DNA of 64,000 bases from Phycisphaerae bacterium RAS1 (lineage in GTDB: Bacteria > Planctomycetota > Phycisphaerae > UBA1845 > Fen-1342). Shown one piece after another: positions 1 through 10,066 of the stretch. Within the stretch, counting starts at the first letter, position 1. Every line of letters starts with the position of its first letter. The stretch spans positions 992,001 to 1,056,000 of the forward strand of contig SMLU01000001.1 of assembly GCA_007859745.1 (NCBI GenBank), written 5' to 3'. The position numbers and the translations under genes were made by a program. Below the pieces are notes generated by a model. That model saw only the letters and a program-made list of their open reading frames with translations, had not been told where the DNA came from and searched no databases.

Positions 1-1260
1 GGCAGAGCGGGCAACATCCAGTTGAACTTGCATCTGAGTCCCGGCACGCCCGCGATGGCGGCGATCTGGATTCTGTTGGGCAAGACGCGATACCCGGCTA
101 CGTTCTACCAGACTCACCAGGGGCGCGCGTGGAAGACGGACATCCCGTTCGACATCACACTGGATTTCGTTCCGGAACTTCTCAAGGCGCCTGACGCGCA
201 CCTGCAGCATCTTGCAGCGCAGAGTCCCGGACAAGTCGAGGGATTTCGAACGATCATCGGCGATAGCACCGCCATCCGACTTGCAGTTGGCCGTGCTCAA
301 CGCGCCGCGGTCCGACATGTCCCGGTCCTAGTTTTGGGCGAGAGCGGTACGGGCAAGGAAGTGTTTGCGCGGGCGATTCACGCCGCCAGCCCGCGACGCA
401 ACGGACCCTTCGTAGCGATTAACTGTGCCGCCATCCCGCGCGAATTGCTCGAATCCGAGCTGTTCGGCTACGCGAAAGGAGCGTTCACCGGAGCGGCCCG
501 CGACAAGCCGGGCGCCTTCGACCAGGCAGACGGTGGTACGCTATTCCTCGACGAGATTGGCGAATGCGACCCGGCGATGCAAGTCAAACTCCTCCGCGTG
601 CTTGAACCACCGACCGGGTCAGGTCCGTGTGCGCGCGTCTTTCGGGCGGTTGGTGCGATCGTGGACACAGCGCGCGACGTGCGTATCGTCGCGGCGACGA
701 ATCGCGACCTGCTTTCAGAAGTTGCGATGGGAAGATTTCGCGAGGACCTCTACTACCGACTCGCGGTCGTATCCGTTCGGCTTCCGCCCCTTCGCGACCG
801 CCGCCAGGACATTCCGCTGATCGCCAGCCACTTGCTTGCGAAAATCAATGATGAGTTTCGAGCGCACGAGCCCGGCTTTCGGGACAAAGGGATTTCTGCC
901 AGTGCAATGGGATTTGTGCGTCGTCAGGATTGGCCCGGAAACGTTCGCCAGCTCAACAACGTGCTGGTCCAGGCGGTTACGCTCGCAAGCGGGGACGCGA
1001 TCGATCGTGCCGAAATCGCTGCGGCGCTAGCCGACTCACCGCGCAAGCAGACCGATGGGTTGCCCGAGACGATCGACGATAACTTCGTTCTTGAAAAGCA
1101 CTTAGAGGAGATTCAACGGCGATTTTTGACGCTCGCGATGGAGCAGGCTGGCGGCGTCAAGACCCGCGCCGCCGCGCTTCTCGGGATGCAGAACTATCAA
1201 ACGCTTGACGCCCAGCTTAAGCGGCTGAAAGTGGCGTGGTCGAAGGATGGTCGTGGTTGA
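1..1260 (+). CDS. RtcR-like CARF/sigma-54-dependent activator (5' end outside window)
   Basis: A bacterial enhancer-binding protein that would drive sigma-54 promoters. The frame is open to base 1, so the N-terminus lies upstream. The first visible residues (LHLSPGTPAMAAIWILL, then RYPATFYQT) match the end of the CARF domain of RtcR, which has TTGTHVAQICWFLL and RYLPARLIQS at the same place. CARF domains bind nucleotide ligands. The AAA+ domain follows: Walker A GESGTGKE, sigma-54 contact loop GAFTGA, Walker B GGTLFLDEIGE, and a WPGNVRQL segment. The C-terminus (AAALLGMQNYQTLDAQLKRL) looks like a Fis-type DNA-binding helix pair. A perfect -24/-12 promoter starts 21 bases after its stop codon, and two more lie ahead of the next defence operons, so it is the likely activator of all three. 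The ligand is unknown; RtcR itself responds to RNA ends. It is not next to rtcA/rtcB in this window. Confidence 0.9.
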   Translation, partial: GRAGNIQLNLHLSPGTPAMAAIWILLGKTRYPATFYQTHQGRAWKTDIPFDITLDFVPELLKAPDAHLQHLAAQSPGQVEGFRTIIGDSTAIRLAVGRAQRAAVRHVPVLVLGESGTGKEVFARAIHAASPRRNGPFVAINCAAIPRELLESELFGYAKGAFTGAARDKPGAFDQADGGTLFLDEIGECDPAMQVKLLRVLEPPTGSGPCARVFRAVGAIVDTARDVRIVAATNRDLLSEVAMGRFREDLYYRLAVVSVRLPPLRDRRQDIPLIASHLLAKINDEFRAHEPGFRDKGISASAMGFVRRQDWPGNVRQLNNVLVQAVTLASGDAIDRAEIAAALADSPRKQTDGLPETIDDNFVLEKHLEEIQRRFLTLAMEQAGGVKTRAAALLGMQNYQTLDAQLKRLKVAWSKDGRG

Positions 1261-1280
1261 TTGAGTCGCCCGCGCGCGAG

Positions 1281-1296
1281 TGGCACGGCCGTTGCT
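1281..1296 (+). promoter_or_regulatory. sigma-54 promoter P1 (upstream of hsdRMS)
   Basis: TGGCACG-gccg-TTGCT is a perfect match to the -24/-12 consensus TGGCACGNNNNTTGCW. The -12 C is at 1295, which puts the transcription start near 1307, about 100 bases before the hsdR ATG. It sits just behind the gene of a sigma-54 activator. Confidence 0.88.
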
Positions 1297-1409
1297 AAGT
1301 GCAGACCGTGAGGACACCGCCGGGCCAAATTGTGACCGCGCCGTGGTTGCTCGACCGGCGCCGGTCGATCGCTACAAAGGAACCGCGCGTTTCGCGCGGA
1401 TTGGAGGCC

Positions 1410-4400
1410 ATGAAGTCGCTGAACTTCGAGTTCCTGCGGCCCAAATGGAAGGAGCTGGCTCTGCTTGGCGGTTTCGCTGAGCAGTACGTGGGACCTGACC
1501 CCGCCAGCGCCGCGGTGAAACTGCGCGCATTCGCCGAGCAGGTCGTAGAGTTGGTGTGGTCAGCCGCGCGACTTCCCCGACCAGCATTTCAGGCCCATTT
1601 CAATGAGAAGCTGAACGACGCGTCGTTTCAAGCCAGCGTTCCGCGCGTCGTAGTCTCCAAGCTCCACGCCCTACGCATCCATGGAAACAAAGCCGCGCAT
1701 GGCGAGGTCACCTCTGGTCAATCCGCTCGCTGGTTGCTCCGGGAAGCATTCGAGCTCGGCCGCTGGTTGCTCGTCGCGTTCGGAGGCGGCCGACAAGAGG
1801 ACTGTCCCCAGTTCGCTGAACCGACGACGGCGGCCGATGATTCGAAATCGAAATTGCAACGCGAGAAGCGTGCTGTCCTGGAAAAGCTCGCCGCGCAAGA
1901 AGTCGAGATGCAACGACTTCTCGCAGAGTTAGAAGCCGCTCGGACCATTGCACAAACAGCGCAAGCGACGACGGCCGAACTTCAGGAGGCATTCGCTCGG
2001 GGCCAAGCCGCCGCTGACGCACTGAGTTTCGACGAAGCCGCAACGCGCCGTCGCATGATCGACGAGATGCTCGTATCGGCCGGCTGGGACGTTGGTCGCG
2101 GTAGCGCGTCCACGGCGACGGTCGTGCAGGAACTTGAGCTACCCAACCAACCGACTACCTCCGGTATCGGCTACGCCGACTACGCCCTTCTAGGTGACGA
2201 CGGTAAACCGTTGGCCGTAATCGAGGCGAAGAAAACCGCGAAGGACGCCGACCAGGGCCGCACGCAAGCCAAGTGTTACGCCGACGGCTGCGAACAGAAG
2301 TTCGGCCAGCGCCCTGTCATCTTCTATACGAACGGCTTCGACATCTGGGTGTGGCACGACGCCGATGGCGAGCCGCCGCGAAAGATCTTTGGCTTCTACT
2401 CGAAGGACAGCCTGGAATACGCCTTCTTCCGGCGTCAGCATCCGCTCGTTCCATCCGAAATCGCGCCGAGTGCCACCATCGCCGGCCGCCTCTATCAGGT
2501 CGAAGCTGTCAAACGCGTGACCGAATCGTTCGCCACCAAGCGGCGCAGGGCGCTCATCGTGCAAGCGACGGGCACGGGCAAGACGCGCGTTGCCGTTTCG
2601 CTGTGCGAAGCGCTGATCCGTGCGAAGCGAGCCCGACGGATTCTGTTCCTCTGTGACCGCCGCGAGCTGCGTAAGCAAGCCGCTAACGTCTTCAAGCAGT
2701 TTCTGCCCGGCGAGCCACGGACATTCGTGACGGCCACAACCTCGCAGGACCGCGATAAGCGAATCTACCTGGCCACGTATCCGGCCATGATGAAGTGCTA
2801 CGAGAGCTTCGATGTTGGTTTCTTCGACCTCGTAATCGCAGACGAGTCGCACCGGAGCGTTTACAACCGCTACCGCGACTTGCTGCTCTACTTCGATGCC
2901 TTACAGGTAGGCTTGACCGCGACCCCCCGGCACCTGGTATCGCACAACACGTACGAACTGTTCGGTCGCGAGGATAACGACCCCACCGCCTACTACGGCC
3001 TGGAAGACGCCGTTGCTCAGAAGTACCTCGTCCCGTTCCAGGTGGAGGAGCACACCACCGACTTTTTGCGACGCGGCATCAAGTACTCGCAGCTCGACGC
3101 GTCTCAGAAGCAGCAGCTTGAAGAGCAGGAGGCTGAGCCCCAGCAGATCGAGTTCGAGCAGCAGCAGGTGGACAAGGCTGTCTTCAACAAGGACACGAAC
3201 CGCCAGATTCTGCGTAACCTCATGGAGCGCGGCATCCGCGATGCCACCGGCACGCGCGCCGGCAAGACGATCATCTTCGCTCGCAATCACAATCACGCGG
3301 TGCTGCTACAGAACTTGTTCGACGAGATGTACCCGCAGTACGGCGGAAACTTCTGCCGCGTGATCGATAACTACGACCCGCGGGCCGAAGACCTGATCGA
3401 CGATTTCAAAGGCGAAGGCACGAACCCGGACCTCGCGATTGCGATTTCGGTCGACATGCTGGACACCGGCATCGACGTGCCCGAGATCGTCAACCTCGTC
3501 TTCGCAAAGCCCGTTTATTCGTACGTGAAGTTCTGGCAGATGATCGGCCGCGGCACGCGCCTCCGCGAGAACCTGTTCGGTCCCGGTCGCGACAAGACGC
3601 ACTTCCTGATCTTCGACCACTGGGGCAACTTCGATTACTTCGAGGAGAAATACAAACCGGCCGACATCAGCCCGCCAAAGTCACTGCTTCAGCGCCTGTT
3701 CGAGCAGCGCATTCGGTTAGCCGAGGTTGCACTCGAAAAGCAGGACACAGCCGCGTTCGACTTGGCAATCTCGCTGATCAAGCAGGACATCGCCGACCTG
3801 CCGGAGCGCTCCGTCTCGATCCGCGAGAAATGGAAGCAGGTCAAGAACGCTCAACGCGACGAAATCCTCAAGCAGTTCGATGCCGTCGTAAAGAACGTGC
3901 TGCGTCAAGACATCGCCCCACTCATGCAGTGGCGCAATATCGCCGGCCACGAGGCCGCGCATCAATTCGACCTGCGCATTTGTCAGGCTCAGGTCGCCAA
4001 GCTCGAAGCGGCCAGCCGCTACGCGGACTACAGTGACGACCTGCGCAACCAGGTCGAGCAGCTTCAGATGAATCTCAGCCAGGTCCGGGCGAAGGAAGGC
4101 GTCATCGCCGAGGTTCGCCACAGCACGTTCTGGACAAACGCAACGATCGCCGACCTCGACCGCGCCCGCACCGAGCTTCGCGGCGTCATGCAGTACCGCA
4201 CGCCCTCGACCGGCTCCGCCTTCACGCCGAAGGTGATTGACATCGCTGAGGATGATGCCCTCATCGAGCGCAAGGCGCACAAGGTTCAACTCGAAGGCCT
4301 CGAACTCGCCGCATATCGCCAGCGCGTCCAGTCGGTTCTCGACGGCCTCTTTGCCGACAATCCGATCCTCCAACGCATCCGCGCTGGCGAATCGGTTGCG

Positions 4401-4802
4401 GCGGACGAACTTCAGTCATTGGCCGCCCTAGTCCTCGCGCAAGACCCGGCTCTCGACCTCAACGACCTGCTCGACTACTACCCGGAGACCGCCGGGCATC
4501 TCGACCAGGCGATCCGCGCCATCATCGGCCTCGACGGCCAGGCCGTCCGCGAACGCTTCGAGCAGTTCGTCCAGTTGCACCCGGCCCTGAATTCGACGCA
4601 GATTCGCTTCCTCGACATGCTACAGAACCACATCGCCCGCTACGGCGCGATCACGGTCGAACGCCTCTACGAGGACCCGTTCACAACGCTCCACACGGAC
4701 GGTCTCGACGGCGTGTTCACAGACGAGCGTACCGTGCAGGAGTTGCTCGACATTCTCAACAAGTTTTCACCGTCGCGGCCGCAAGGAGGCGCCACCGTAT
4801 GA
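1410..4802 (+). CDS. hsdR: Type I restriction enzyme, R (motor/nuclease) subunit
   Basis: HsdR translocates DNA by ATP hydrolysis and cleaves it once the HsdM/HsdS complex meets an unmodified site. The protein is about 1130 aa. Residues about 20-130 look like a DUF4145 domain, followed by a coiled coil (about 160-220). The nuclease core is near 255-275 ([20 protein letters not shown], a PD-(D/E)xK pattern). The helicase motor shows QATGTGKTR near 386, DESH near 477 and TATP near 503, and the C-terminal part resembles EcoEI-type R subunits. ATG 1410 is chosen because GGAGG lies just before it; an in-frame GTG at 1299 would start upstream of the P1 transcription start. It is the first gene of an hsdRMS operon and overlaps hsdM by 4 bases (ATGA). 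Confidence 0.95.
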   Translation: MKSLNFEFLRPKWKELALLGGFAEQYVGPDPASAAVKLRAFAEQVVELVWSAARLPRPAFQAHFNEKLNDASFQASVPRVVVSKLHALRIHGNKAAHGEVTSGQSARWLLREAFELGRWLLVAFGGGRQEDCPQFAEPTTAADDSKSKLQREKRAVLEKLAAQEVEMQRLLAELEAARTIAQTAQATTAELQEAFARGQAAADALSFDEAATRRRMIDEMLVSAGWDVGRGSASTATVVQELELPNQPTTSGIGYADYALLGDDGKPLAVIEAKKTAKDADQGRTQAKCYADGCEQKFGQRPVIFYTNGFDIWVWHDADGEPPRKIFGFYSKDSLEYAFFRRQHPLVPSEIAPSATIAGRLYQVEAVKRVTESFATKRRRALIVQATGTGKTRVAVSLCEALIRAKRARRILFLCDRRELRKQAANVFKQFLPGEPRTFVTATTSQDRDKRIYLATYPAMMKCYESFDVGFFDLVIADESHRSVYNRYRDLLLYFDALQVGLTATPRHLVSHNTYELFGREDNDPTAYYGLEDAVAQKYLVPFQVEEHTTDFLRRGIKYSQLDASQKQQLEEQEAEPQQIEFEQQQVDKAVFNKDTNRQILRNLMERGIRDATGTRAGKTIIFARNHNHAVLLQNLFDEMYPQYGGNFCRVIDNYDPRAEDLIDDFKGEGTNPDLAIAISVDMLDTGIDVPEIVNLVFAKPVYSYVKFWQMIGRGTRLRENLFGPGRDKTHFLIFDHWGNFDYFEEKYKPADISPPKSLLQRLFEQRIRLAEVALEKQDTAAFDLAISLIKQDIADLPERSVSIREKWKQVKNAQRDEILKQFDAVVKNVLRQDIAPLMQWRNIAGHEAAHQFDLRICQAQVAKLEAASRYADYSDDLRNQVEQLQMNLSQVRAKEGVIAEVRHSTFWTNATIADLDRARTELRGVMQYRTPSTGSAFTPKVIDIAEDDALIERKAHKVQLEGLELAAYRQRVQSVLDGLFADNPILQRIRAGESVAADELQSLAALVLAQDPALDLNDLLDYYPETAGHLDQAIRAIIGLDGQAVRERFEQFVQLHPALNSTQIRFLDMLQNHIARYGAITVERLYEDPFTTLHTDGLDGVFTDERTVQELLDILNKFSPSRPQGGATV

Positions 4803-6379
4803 TCACCGGCAAACTCCGGAACGACATTGACAAGCTCTGGACCGAGTTCTGGACCGGCGGCATCACCAACCCGCTCACGGTCATCGAGCAGATCTCGTTC
4901 CTCATGTTCTCGCGATTGCTCGACCTCAGCGCAGCCCGCGAGGAGAAGAAAGCTGCACGCACGGGCCAGAAACCCCACACTGCCTTCGAAGGTCCCGATG
5001 ACCCGCGCCGCTGGCGCAGCTTCAAGAATCTCGGCGGCGAGCAGATGCTGCCCTTGGTCCGCGACGAAGTCTTCGCTCTTTTCCGCAAAATGGGAGAGCG
5101 CGGCAACGGCGACCGGACCACCTTCGGCCGTTACATGGCCGACGCCCAGCTCATGATCCAAAAGCCCAGCCTGCTCGTCTCCGCGGTCAACATGATCGAC
5201 AAGCTCCCGCTCGACCGCGGCGACACCAAGGGTGACCTCTACGAGTACTTGCTCAGCAAGCTCACTACCGCCGGCATCAACGGCCAGTTCCGCACGCCTC
5301 GGCACATCATCCGCCTCATGGTCGATCTGCTGGAGCCCCAACCCGATTGGAAAATCGGCGACCCGGCCTGTGGCACCGGCGGCTTCCTCGTCGCGGTGAT
5401 GGAATACCTGCTCCGCACGCACTCCTCGAAGGAAGGCATCATCAAGCAGACCGACGACGATGGCCGACCCGTCCTTGGTGAAGACGGCAAACCCGCCGTC
5501 ATCTACACAGGCGACCTGTTGGAGCCGTACAAGAAGCACATCCAGAACGACATGTTCTTCGGCTTCGACTTCGACGCGACCATGCTCCGCATCGCCTGCA
5601 TGAACATGATGCTTCACGGCGTCGAGAATCCCAGCATCCGCTACCAGGACACGCTCTCGAACTCCTTCCCCGACAGCACCGACCCGGTCACCAAGCGAGC
5701 AGCGGCCGACTTCTTCGACCTAATCCTCGCCAACCCGCCGTTTAAGGGCAGCCTCGACCACTCTGACGTGCATTCCTCGCTCACCGGCAAAGTTAAGACC
5801 CGCAAGACCGAGCTGCTCTTCCTCGTGCTGATGCTCCGTATGCTCAGGCTTGGCGGCCGCTGCGGCGTGATCGTGCCCGACGGCGTGCTCTTCGGCTCGT
5901 CCACGGCCCATCGCGCCCTGCGGGAGCTTTTGGTCGACGACAACCAGCTCGACGCCGTCATCAAGCTCCCGGCCGGCGTGTTCAAGCCCTACGCCGGCGT
6001 TTCGACCGCCCTGCTGCTCTTCACCAAGGGCGGCAAGACGGACAACGTCTGGTTCTATGACGTGCAGGCCGACGGCTACACGCTCGACGACAAGCGCGAC
6101 AAGATCGGCGGCTCGACCGACTTCCAGGACATCGACGACTGCCGCAGTCGTTGGCCGAAGCGTAACCCGAAGAAAGACACCGACCGCAAGGATAAGGCGT
6201 TCTTCGTCCCCGCCGGCGAAATCCGCGATCCGAACTACGACCTGTCGATCAACCGCTACAAGGAGACAGTCTACGAAGAGCCGAAGTACGACTCGCCGAA
6301 GGCAATCCTAAAGCGGCTTCAGAAACTGAATGAGCAGGAAGGCGCGGACCTGCGCGCGCTGGAGGGCATGCTGAAGTGA
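4799..6379 (+). CDS. hsdM: Type I restriction-modification, M (adenine methyltransferase) subunit
   Basis: N6-adenine methyltransferase that, with HsdS, protects host DNA and forms the core of the restriction complex. The protein is 526 aa, a usual HsdM length. An N-terminal HsdM helical domain (about 1-140) precedes the methylase domain. SAM-binding motif I is [10 protein letters not shown] near residue 190 and catalytic motif IV is NPPF near 311. The ATG overlaps the hsdR stop, and the stop overlaps the hsdS GTG, so the three genes are translationally coupled. No key motif is missing, so the system looks intact. Confidence 0.96.
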   Translation: MITGKLRNDIDKLWTEFWTGGITNPLTVIEQISFLMFSRLLDLSAAREEKKAARTGQKPHTAFEGPDDPRRWRSFKNLGGEQMLPLVRDEVFALFRKMGERGNGDRTTFGRYMADAQLMIQKPSLLVSAVNMIDKLPLDRGDTKGDLYEYLLSKLTTAGINGQFRTPRHIIRLMVDLLEPQPDWKIGDPACGTGGFLVAVMEYLLRTHSSKEGIIKQTDDDGRPVLGEDGKPAVIYTGDLLEPYKKHIQNDMFFGFDFDATMLRIACMNMMLHGVENPSIRYQDTLSNSFPDSTDPVTKRAAADFFDLILANPPFKGSLDHSDVHSSLTGKVKTRKTELLFLVLMLRMLRLGGRCGVIVPDGVLFGSSTAHRALRELLVDDNQLDAVIKLPAGVFKPYAGVSTALLLFTKGGKTDNVWFYDVQADGYTLDDKRDKIGGSTDFQDIDDCRSRWPKRNPKKDTDRKDKAFFVPAGEIRDPNYDLSINRYKETVYEEPKYDSPKAILKRLQKLNEQEGADLRALEGMLK

Positions 6380-7566
6380 CGGCCACCGTTCCGATTGCGA
6401 AGGTAGCTAGGCTCAACCCGCCGACGCCGCGCGAGTTGTTCGACCATCCTGAGCGCGAAGTGAGCTTCGTGCCAATGGCACGGGTTGGCGAGGACGGGCG
6501 GCTTCACAACGGTGAGGCGCGAACAGTCGGCGAGTTGGCACAGGGCTACACCTACTTCGCGAACGGCGATGTAATCGTGGCCAAAATCACGCCCTGCCTC
6601 CAGAACGGTAAGGCCGCCTACGTTGAGGGGCTGAAGGGTGGGCATGGATTCGGTTCAACAGAGTTCCATGTCATTCGCCCAGGCCACACGCTCGACGGTC
6701 GCTACCTCTTCTACATGATTTGGAACCCGACATTTCGCCACTTCGGCGAGCAGCGATTCACCGGCTCAGCCGGTCAAAAGCGCATGCCGGCAAGCGCAGT
6801 CGCCGAGTTCGAGATTCCGATCCCGTACCCGGACGACCCGAAGCGGAGCCTCGCGGAGCAGAAGCGGATCGCGGCGATTCTGGACAAGGCGGACGCCATC
6901 CGCCGCCGCCGCCACGAAGCCGCCCGCCTAACCGACCACCTCATCCCGAGCCTGTTCTATGACATGTTCGGCGACCCGGTGACGAATCCGAAGGGGTGGC
7001 AGACTGAGAATCTCGACCAAGTGGCTCAGCTCGACCGAGGCCGATCGCGCCATCGGCCTCGCGATTGGCCGCCGCTCTACGGAGGCCCGTATCCACTTAT
7101 TCAGACGGGCGACATCGCCAACTGCAATGGCGTCATCCGAGAATTCACGCAGACTTACTCCGAGGAGGGACTCGCACAGAGCAAGTTGTGGCCAAAGGGC
7201 ACGCTCTGCATCACCATCGCAGCGAACATCGGCATGACTGGCATCCTCGCGTTCGACGCCTGCTTCCCGGACAGCGTGGTCGGCCTCGTTGCGGGCAAGC
7301 GCGTCACCATCGAATACGTCCGTGAGTGGTTCGTCGGAATCCAGAAGAACTTGGATCAGTCTGCACCGCAGGTCGCGCAGAAGAACATCAACCTTGCGAT
7401 TCTGAACGCACTACAAATTCCGGTGCCCCCTAAGCACCTTCAGGAGCGATTTACGCGAATCGTCGGGGAGGTCCGGGAGTCGCAGGGGCACGCGTTAGCG
7501 GTTCGACAGGTTACCGACGACCTATTCAACTCGCTCGTCCACCGGGCGTTTCGAGGGGAGTTGTGA
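6376..7566 (+). CDS. hsdS: Type I restriction-modification, S (specificity) subunit
   Basis: Sets the bipartite DNA target of the HsdRMS complex. The protein is 396 aa. A first target-recognition domain (about 1-155) ends in the conserved spacer helix region around [20 protein letters not shown] short [16 protein letters not shown] linker follows, then a second target-recognition domain and a C-terminal helix ([14 protein letters not shown]). It starts with GTG at 6376, overlapping the hsdM stop (GTGA). The target sequence cannot be read from the protein. Confidence 0.93.
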   Translation: MTATVPIAKVARLNPPTPRELFDHPEREVSFVPMARVGEDGRLHNGEARTVGELAQGYTYFANGDVIVAKITPCLQNGKAAYVEGLKGGHGFGSTEFHVIRPGHTLDGRYLFYMIWNPTFRHFGEQRFTGSAGQKRMPASAVAEFEIPIPYPDDPKRSLAEQKRIAAILDKADAIRRRRHEAARLTDHLIPSLFYDMFGDPVTNPKGWQTENLDQVAQLDRGRSRHRPRDWPPLYGGPYPLIQTGDIANCNGVIREFTQTYSEEGLAQSKLWPKGTLCITIAANIGMTGILAFDACFPDSVVGLVAGKRVTIEYVREWFVGIQKNLDQSAPQVAQKNINLAILNALQIPVPPKHLQERFTRIVGEVRESQGHALAVRQVTDDLFNSLVHRAFRGEL

Positions 7567-7970
7567 GTCTGGCAGTCAAGGCTCATGTTAGGGTCGCGGA
7601 GTGTCAGATTGGCAGTGCCGGTCTGGCGGGACAACGCCCGACCCAAAGTGTTCCGACGACGCGCATTACACAACATCTTGGGGCTGCACCAATCATAAAC
7701 TCTTGCACAAGAATGAGTTACGCGATTTGCTCCAAGGCCGTGAATGTTAGGATCAAGTTTGGCACGCTGCTTGCTACGACTTGACCCAGTTTTGCCGCCG
7801 CGCCGGCGAATGGAGCGCGGCGACACGCCCGGATTGAACCAGCGCCGTCCTTGTTCGCGCGGGAGCGGAGGACGGGCAACACGGCGCTGTTGCACATAGC
7901 TCGTTTCCGACCGCGCCGCCGCGTGGCGGCGCGCAACCTCTTGTTGTCAGCACAATTCAGGAGTTCCGTC
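7567..7970. other. Intergenic regulatory region before the SPARTA operon
   Basis: 404 bases without a convincing gene. It holds the sigma-54 promoter P2 and, upstream of it, the short motif TTGCACAA (7703-7710), also found upstream of P3. The only long open frame (7563-7784) has no ribosome site and runs across the promoter. Confidence 0.7.
7760..7775 (+). promoter_or_regulatory. sigma-54 promoter P2 (upstream of SPARTA operon)
   Basis: TGGCACG-ctgc-TTGCT is a perfect -24/-12 element. The predicted start is near 7786, giving a leader of about 185 bases before the ATG at 7971. Every gene from 7971 to 11618 lies on the same strand with short gaps or overlaps, so one transcript is likely. Confidence 0.88.
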
Positions 7971-8177
7971 ATGGCCAAAACGCCCGCCAACCAGGGAAAA
8001 CAGTGGACGCCCGCCGAAGTCCGGCAGTTAGAGAAGCTCGCCGACCAGAACACGCCCACGCGCGTGATCGGCATCAAGCTCGGCCGCAGCGAGGACGCCG
8101 TCCGCTCGAAAGCCTCCGAAGAAAACGTCTCGCTCAAGCCAACGAACCAGTCGCCGTACAACCGGCAAAAAAAGTGA
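7971..8177 (+). CDS. Small SANT/HTH-like protein
   Basis: A 68-aa protein, mostly one helical domain: WTPAEVRQLEKLADQNTP, then a helix with VIGIKLGRSEDAVRSKA. The pattern is that of a Myb/SANT or GcrA-like DNA-binding fold. It is a recurrent small bacterial family whose function I do not know. The ATG has a good ribosome site (AGGAG at 7959-7963). It is the first gene of the sigma-54 P2 operon and ends 9 bases before the next start. It could be a regulator of the Argonaute operon or a passenger. Confidence 0.7.
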   Translation: MAKTPANQGKQWTPAEVRQLEKLADQNTPTRVIGIKLGRSEDAVRSKASEENVSLKPTNQSPYNRQKK

Positions 8178-8186
8178 GGCTTGCTC

Positions 8187-8612
8187 GTGCCGCTCGACGT
8201 AGTTTCCAGTGCCGTCGGTTTCGTGGTCGGCGTTGCCACAGGCGCCGCCGGCTCGTATCTCGGGAACCGCCTCACCGACCGCAGGCGCGAACGAGAGAAG
8301 TCGACCGCCGATCGCAAGTCGTTTGCGTCAATCCGTGAGCAGATGCTGCCGCTGATTACGGAGATAAAGTCAGACCTGGAGGGCGAAGATGGCCAGGTCG
8401 TCCGCGAGTTCTTCATAATCGAGCGGCGCAGCATCGCGATGGGCCGCTCTTCTAAGCCGCGCTTCGCCTACTACGTCGAAGATCACCCACAGCTGCATGG
8501 CCAGCTCGAAATCCTTGAAAACCGCGGCTACATCATCGACGTTACGCCGGGCAATACACCGGTGTTCCGGATGACCGAGGAGTTCGTGGACCTGGTAAGG
8601 ACCAGCACATGA
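8187..8612 (+). CDS. Small membrane-anchored protein of the SPARTA operon, unknown function
   Basis: A protein of about 141 aa. Residues about 6-26 (SAVGFVVGVATGAAGSYLG) form one membrane segment. A basic stretch (DRRREREK) and a soluble part follow, which may be a small winged-helix-like fold near the end (GYIIDVTPGNTPVFRMTEEF). GTG 8187 is preferred because GAGG lies 7 bases upstream; a TTG at 8181 is too close to it. Its stop overlaps the TIR-APAZ ATG (ATGA), so the two proteins are coupled. Standard SPARTA loci have only two genes, so this one may be an accessory factor. Confidence 0.65.
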   Translation: MPLDVVSSAVGFVVGVATGAAGSYLGNRLTDRRREREKSTADRKSFASIREQMLPLITEIKSDLEGEDGQVVREFFIIERRSIAMGRSSKPRFAYYVEDHPQLHGQLEILENRGYIIDVTPGNTPVFRMTEEFVDLVRTST

Positions 8613-10066
8613 GCGCAATCGCATCGGCGTCCAGCCTTGCTCCGAAGGAACACGCGTGGGAGCTAAACCTGGCGCGGAACATGCTCTTCGTCAGTCACGC
8701 GAATCCAGAGGACAACGTTTTCACCCAGTGGCTCGCGCTCCGCCTTGCCCGCGAGGGATTTCCGGTCTGGTGCGATCTCACGAAACTACTGGGCGGCGAG
8801 ACGTTTTGGCGGGATATCGAGAAGGCGATCCGGGATCGCACTGCGAAGCTCCTCTTCGTGCTTTCAAGGAACTCGAACGTCAAGGACGGCGCCCTCAACG
8901 AGCTCAATCTGGGGCTTGGTATCGAGCGACGGGACAAGCTGACGGACTTCGTAATCCCCCTGCGGATCGATGACCTGCCATTCGGGGACATCAACATCGA
9001 GATTCGCCGCAAGAACGCAATCGACTTCTCGCAAAGCTGGGCCACCGGACTGGCGAAACTGCTGGAGAAGCTCGCCCAAGACAGCGTACCGACGGATCCT
9101 CGCTTTACCCCAGCCGCTGTTACGCAGTGGTGGCAGGGCTCACACGCCGGAAACGAACTGCTGGTTCAATCACAGGACATACATCTTTCGAACTGGTTTC
9201 CAATTGAGGCGCTGCCGACCGCCATTTTTGTTCACGAGCTTGGCGCTCACGCTACTTGGAACGGAAGCGCATGGGACTTGGACCAGCCCGCGCATCGAAT
9301 CGGCGACCACACAGTGTCGTTTGCTCCCCGTTCGGACTTTGGCGAACTGTTCGGCCACAGTCATCAAGTTCTGCTTGACCACGCCTTAAATTCACACGAC
9401 CCTGCCTTGCCGCTTACAGCTCGACAGTTCCGCGACAGCGTTGTTCACCTGCTAAGGCTCGCTTGGGACCGCGCCGTGGGCCAGCGCGGCCTGCCACACA
9501 AGGCGCTCGCACGCCGTCGTTCTGCATCGTATTTCTCGAAGGGACTCTATGACACGGCCCGAGTGTCTTTCGAACTTCCGGATGGTTTTTCTGGCTCCCG
9601 CGGTCTTGTGGGGCACAAGACGGTGTGGAGTGCGGCTTCGCAGAGAAAAGTGCGCCGATACTGGCATTATGGGCTCAGCGCCGACGCACGCCTCTTTCCC
9701 GTGTCGGTCCTCATCCTGAATGGGCACATCTTCTTTTCCAACGACGGAAAGACGATTTGGGATTCTCCGAAGCGATTGCACACGGCACGTCGCAGTCTTG
9801 GGAGCAGCTGGTGGAACGATGATTGGCGAGACCGACTGCTGGCGGCCGTGTCATGGATTGCGGATGGTAAACCGCACATTGCGCTACCGGTCGCGTCCAG
9901 TCAGAACATCCTGATTTCAACAACACCGGTGTCGTTCGAGGCCAGCATCTCCTACCGTGACAGTTTCGCTCGTCATGCGGAGTTGAACGAAGTTACGTTT
10001 GAAGACACCGAGCCGGCGGCTGAGCAGGACGACGAGGCAGACAACGGAGGTTCGGTCGATGCCTGA
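8609..10066 (+). CDS. TIR-APAZ protein, NADase effector subunit of a SPARTA system
   Basis: In SPARTA systems the TIR-APAZ subunit binds a short Argonaute; guide-directed recognition of target DNA triggers TIR-driven NAD+ destruction and cell death or dormancy. The protein is 485 aa, the usual size. The TIR domain covers about 20-150 (NMLFVSHANPEDN, FPVWCDLTKLLGG), with the likely catalytic glutamate at E71 in WRDIEKAI. The APAZ domain covers about 170-480 and shows the typical late segment HIFFSNDGKTIW followed by WWNDDWRDRLLAAV. It overlaps the upstream gene by 4 bases and the Argonaute gene by 8. The family call is firm; the role rests on known SPARTA systems. Confidence 0.93.
   Translation: MSAIASASSLAPKEHAWELNLARNMLFVSHANPEDNVFTQWLALRLAREGFPVWCDLTKLLGGETFWRDIEKAIRDRTAKLLFVLSRNSNVKDGALNELNLGLGIERRDKLTDFVIPLRIDDLPFGDINIEIRRKNAIDFSQSWATGLAKLLEKLAQDSVPTDPRFTPAAVTQWWQGSHAGNELLVQSQDIHLSNWFPIEALPTAIFVHELGAHATWNGSAWDLDQPAHRIGDHTVSFAPRSDFGELFGHSHQVLLDHALNSHDPALPLTARQFRDSVVHLLRLAWDRAVGQRGLPHKALARRRSASYFSKGLYDTARVSFELPDGFSGSRGLVGHKTVWSAASQRKVRRYWHYGLSADARLFPVSVLILNGHIFFSNDGKTIWDSPKRLHTARRSLGSSWWNDDWRDRLLAAVSWIADGKPHIALPVASSQNILISTTPVSFEASISYRDSFARHAELNEVTFEDTEPAAEQDDEADNGGSVDA

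Noticed and set aside
6481-6496. Extra sigma-54-like word TGGCACG inside hsdS
   Set aside because: The -12 half (TTGC) is missing at the right spacing, and it lies inside a coding region.
7563-7784. 73-codon frame overlapping the hsdS end
   Set aside because: It runs across the sigma-54 promoter P2, has no ribosome site and no protein-like pattern.
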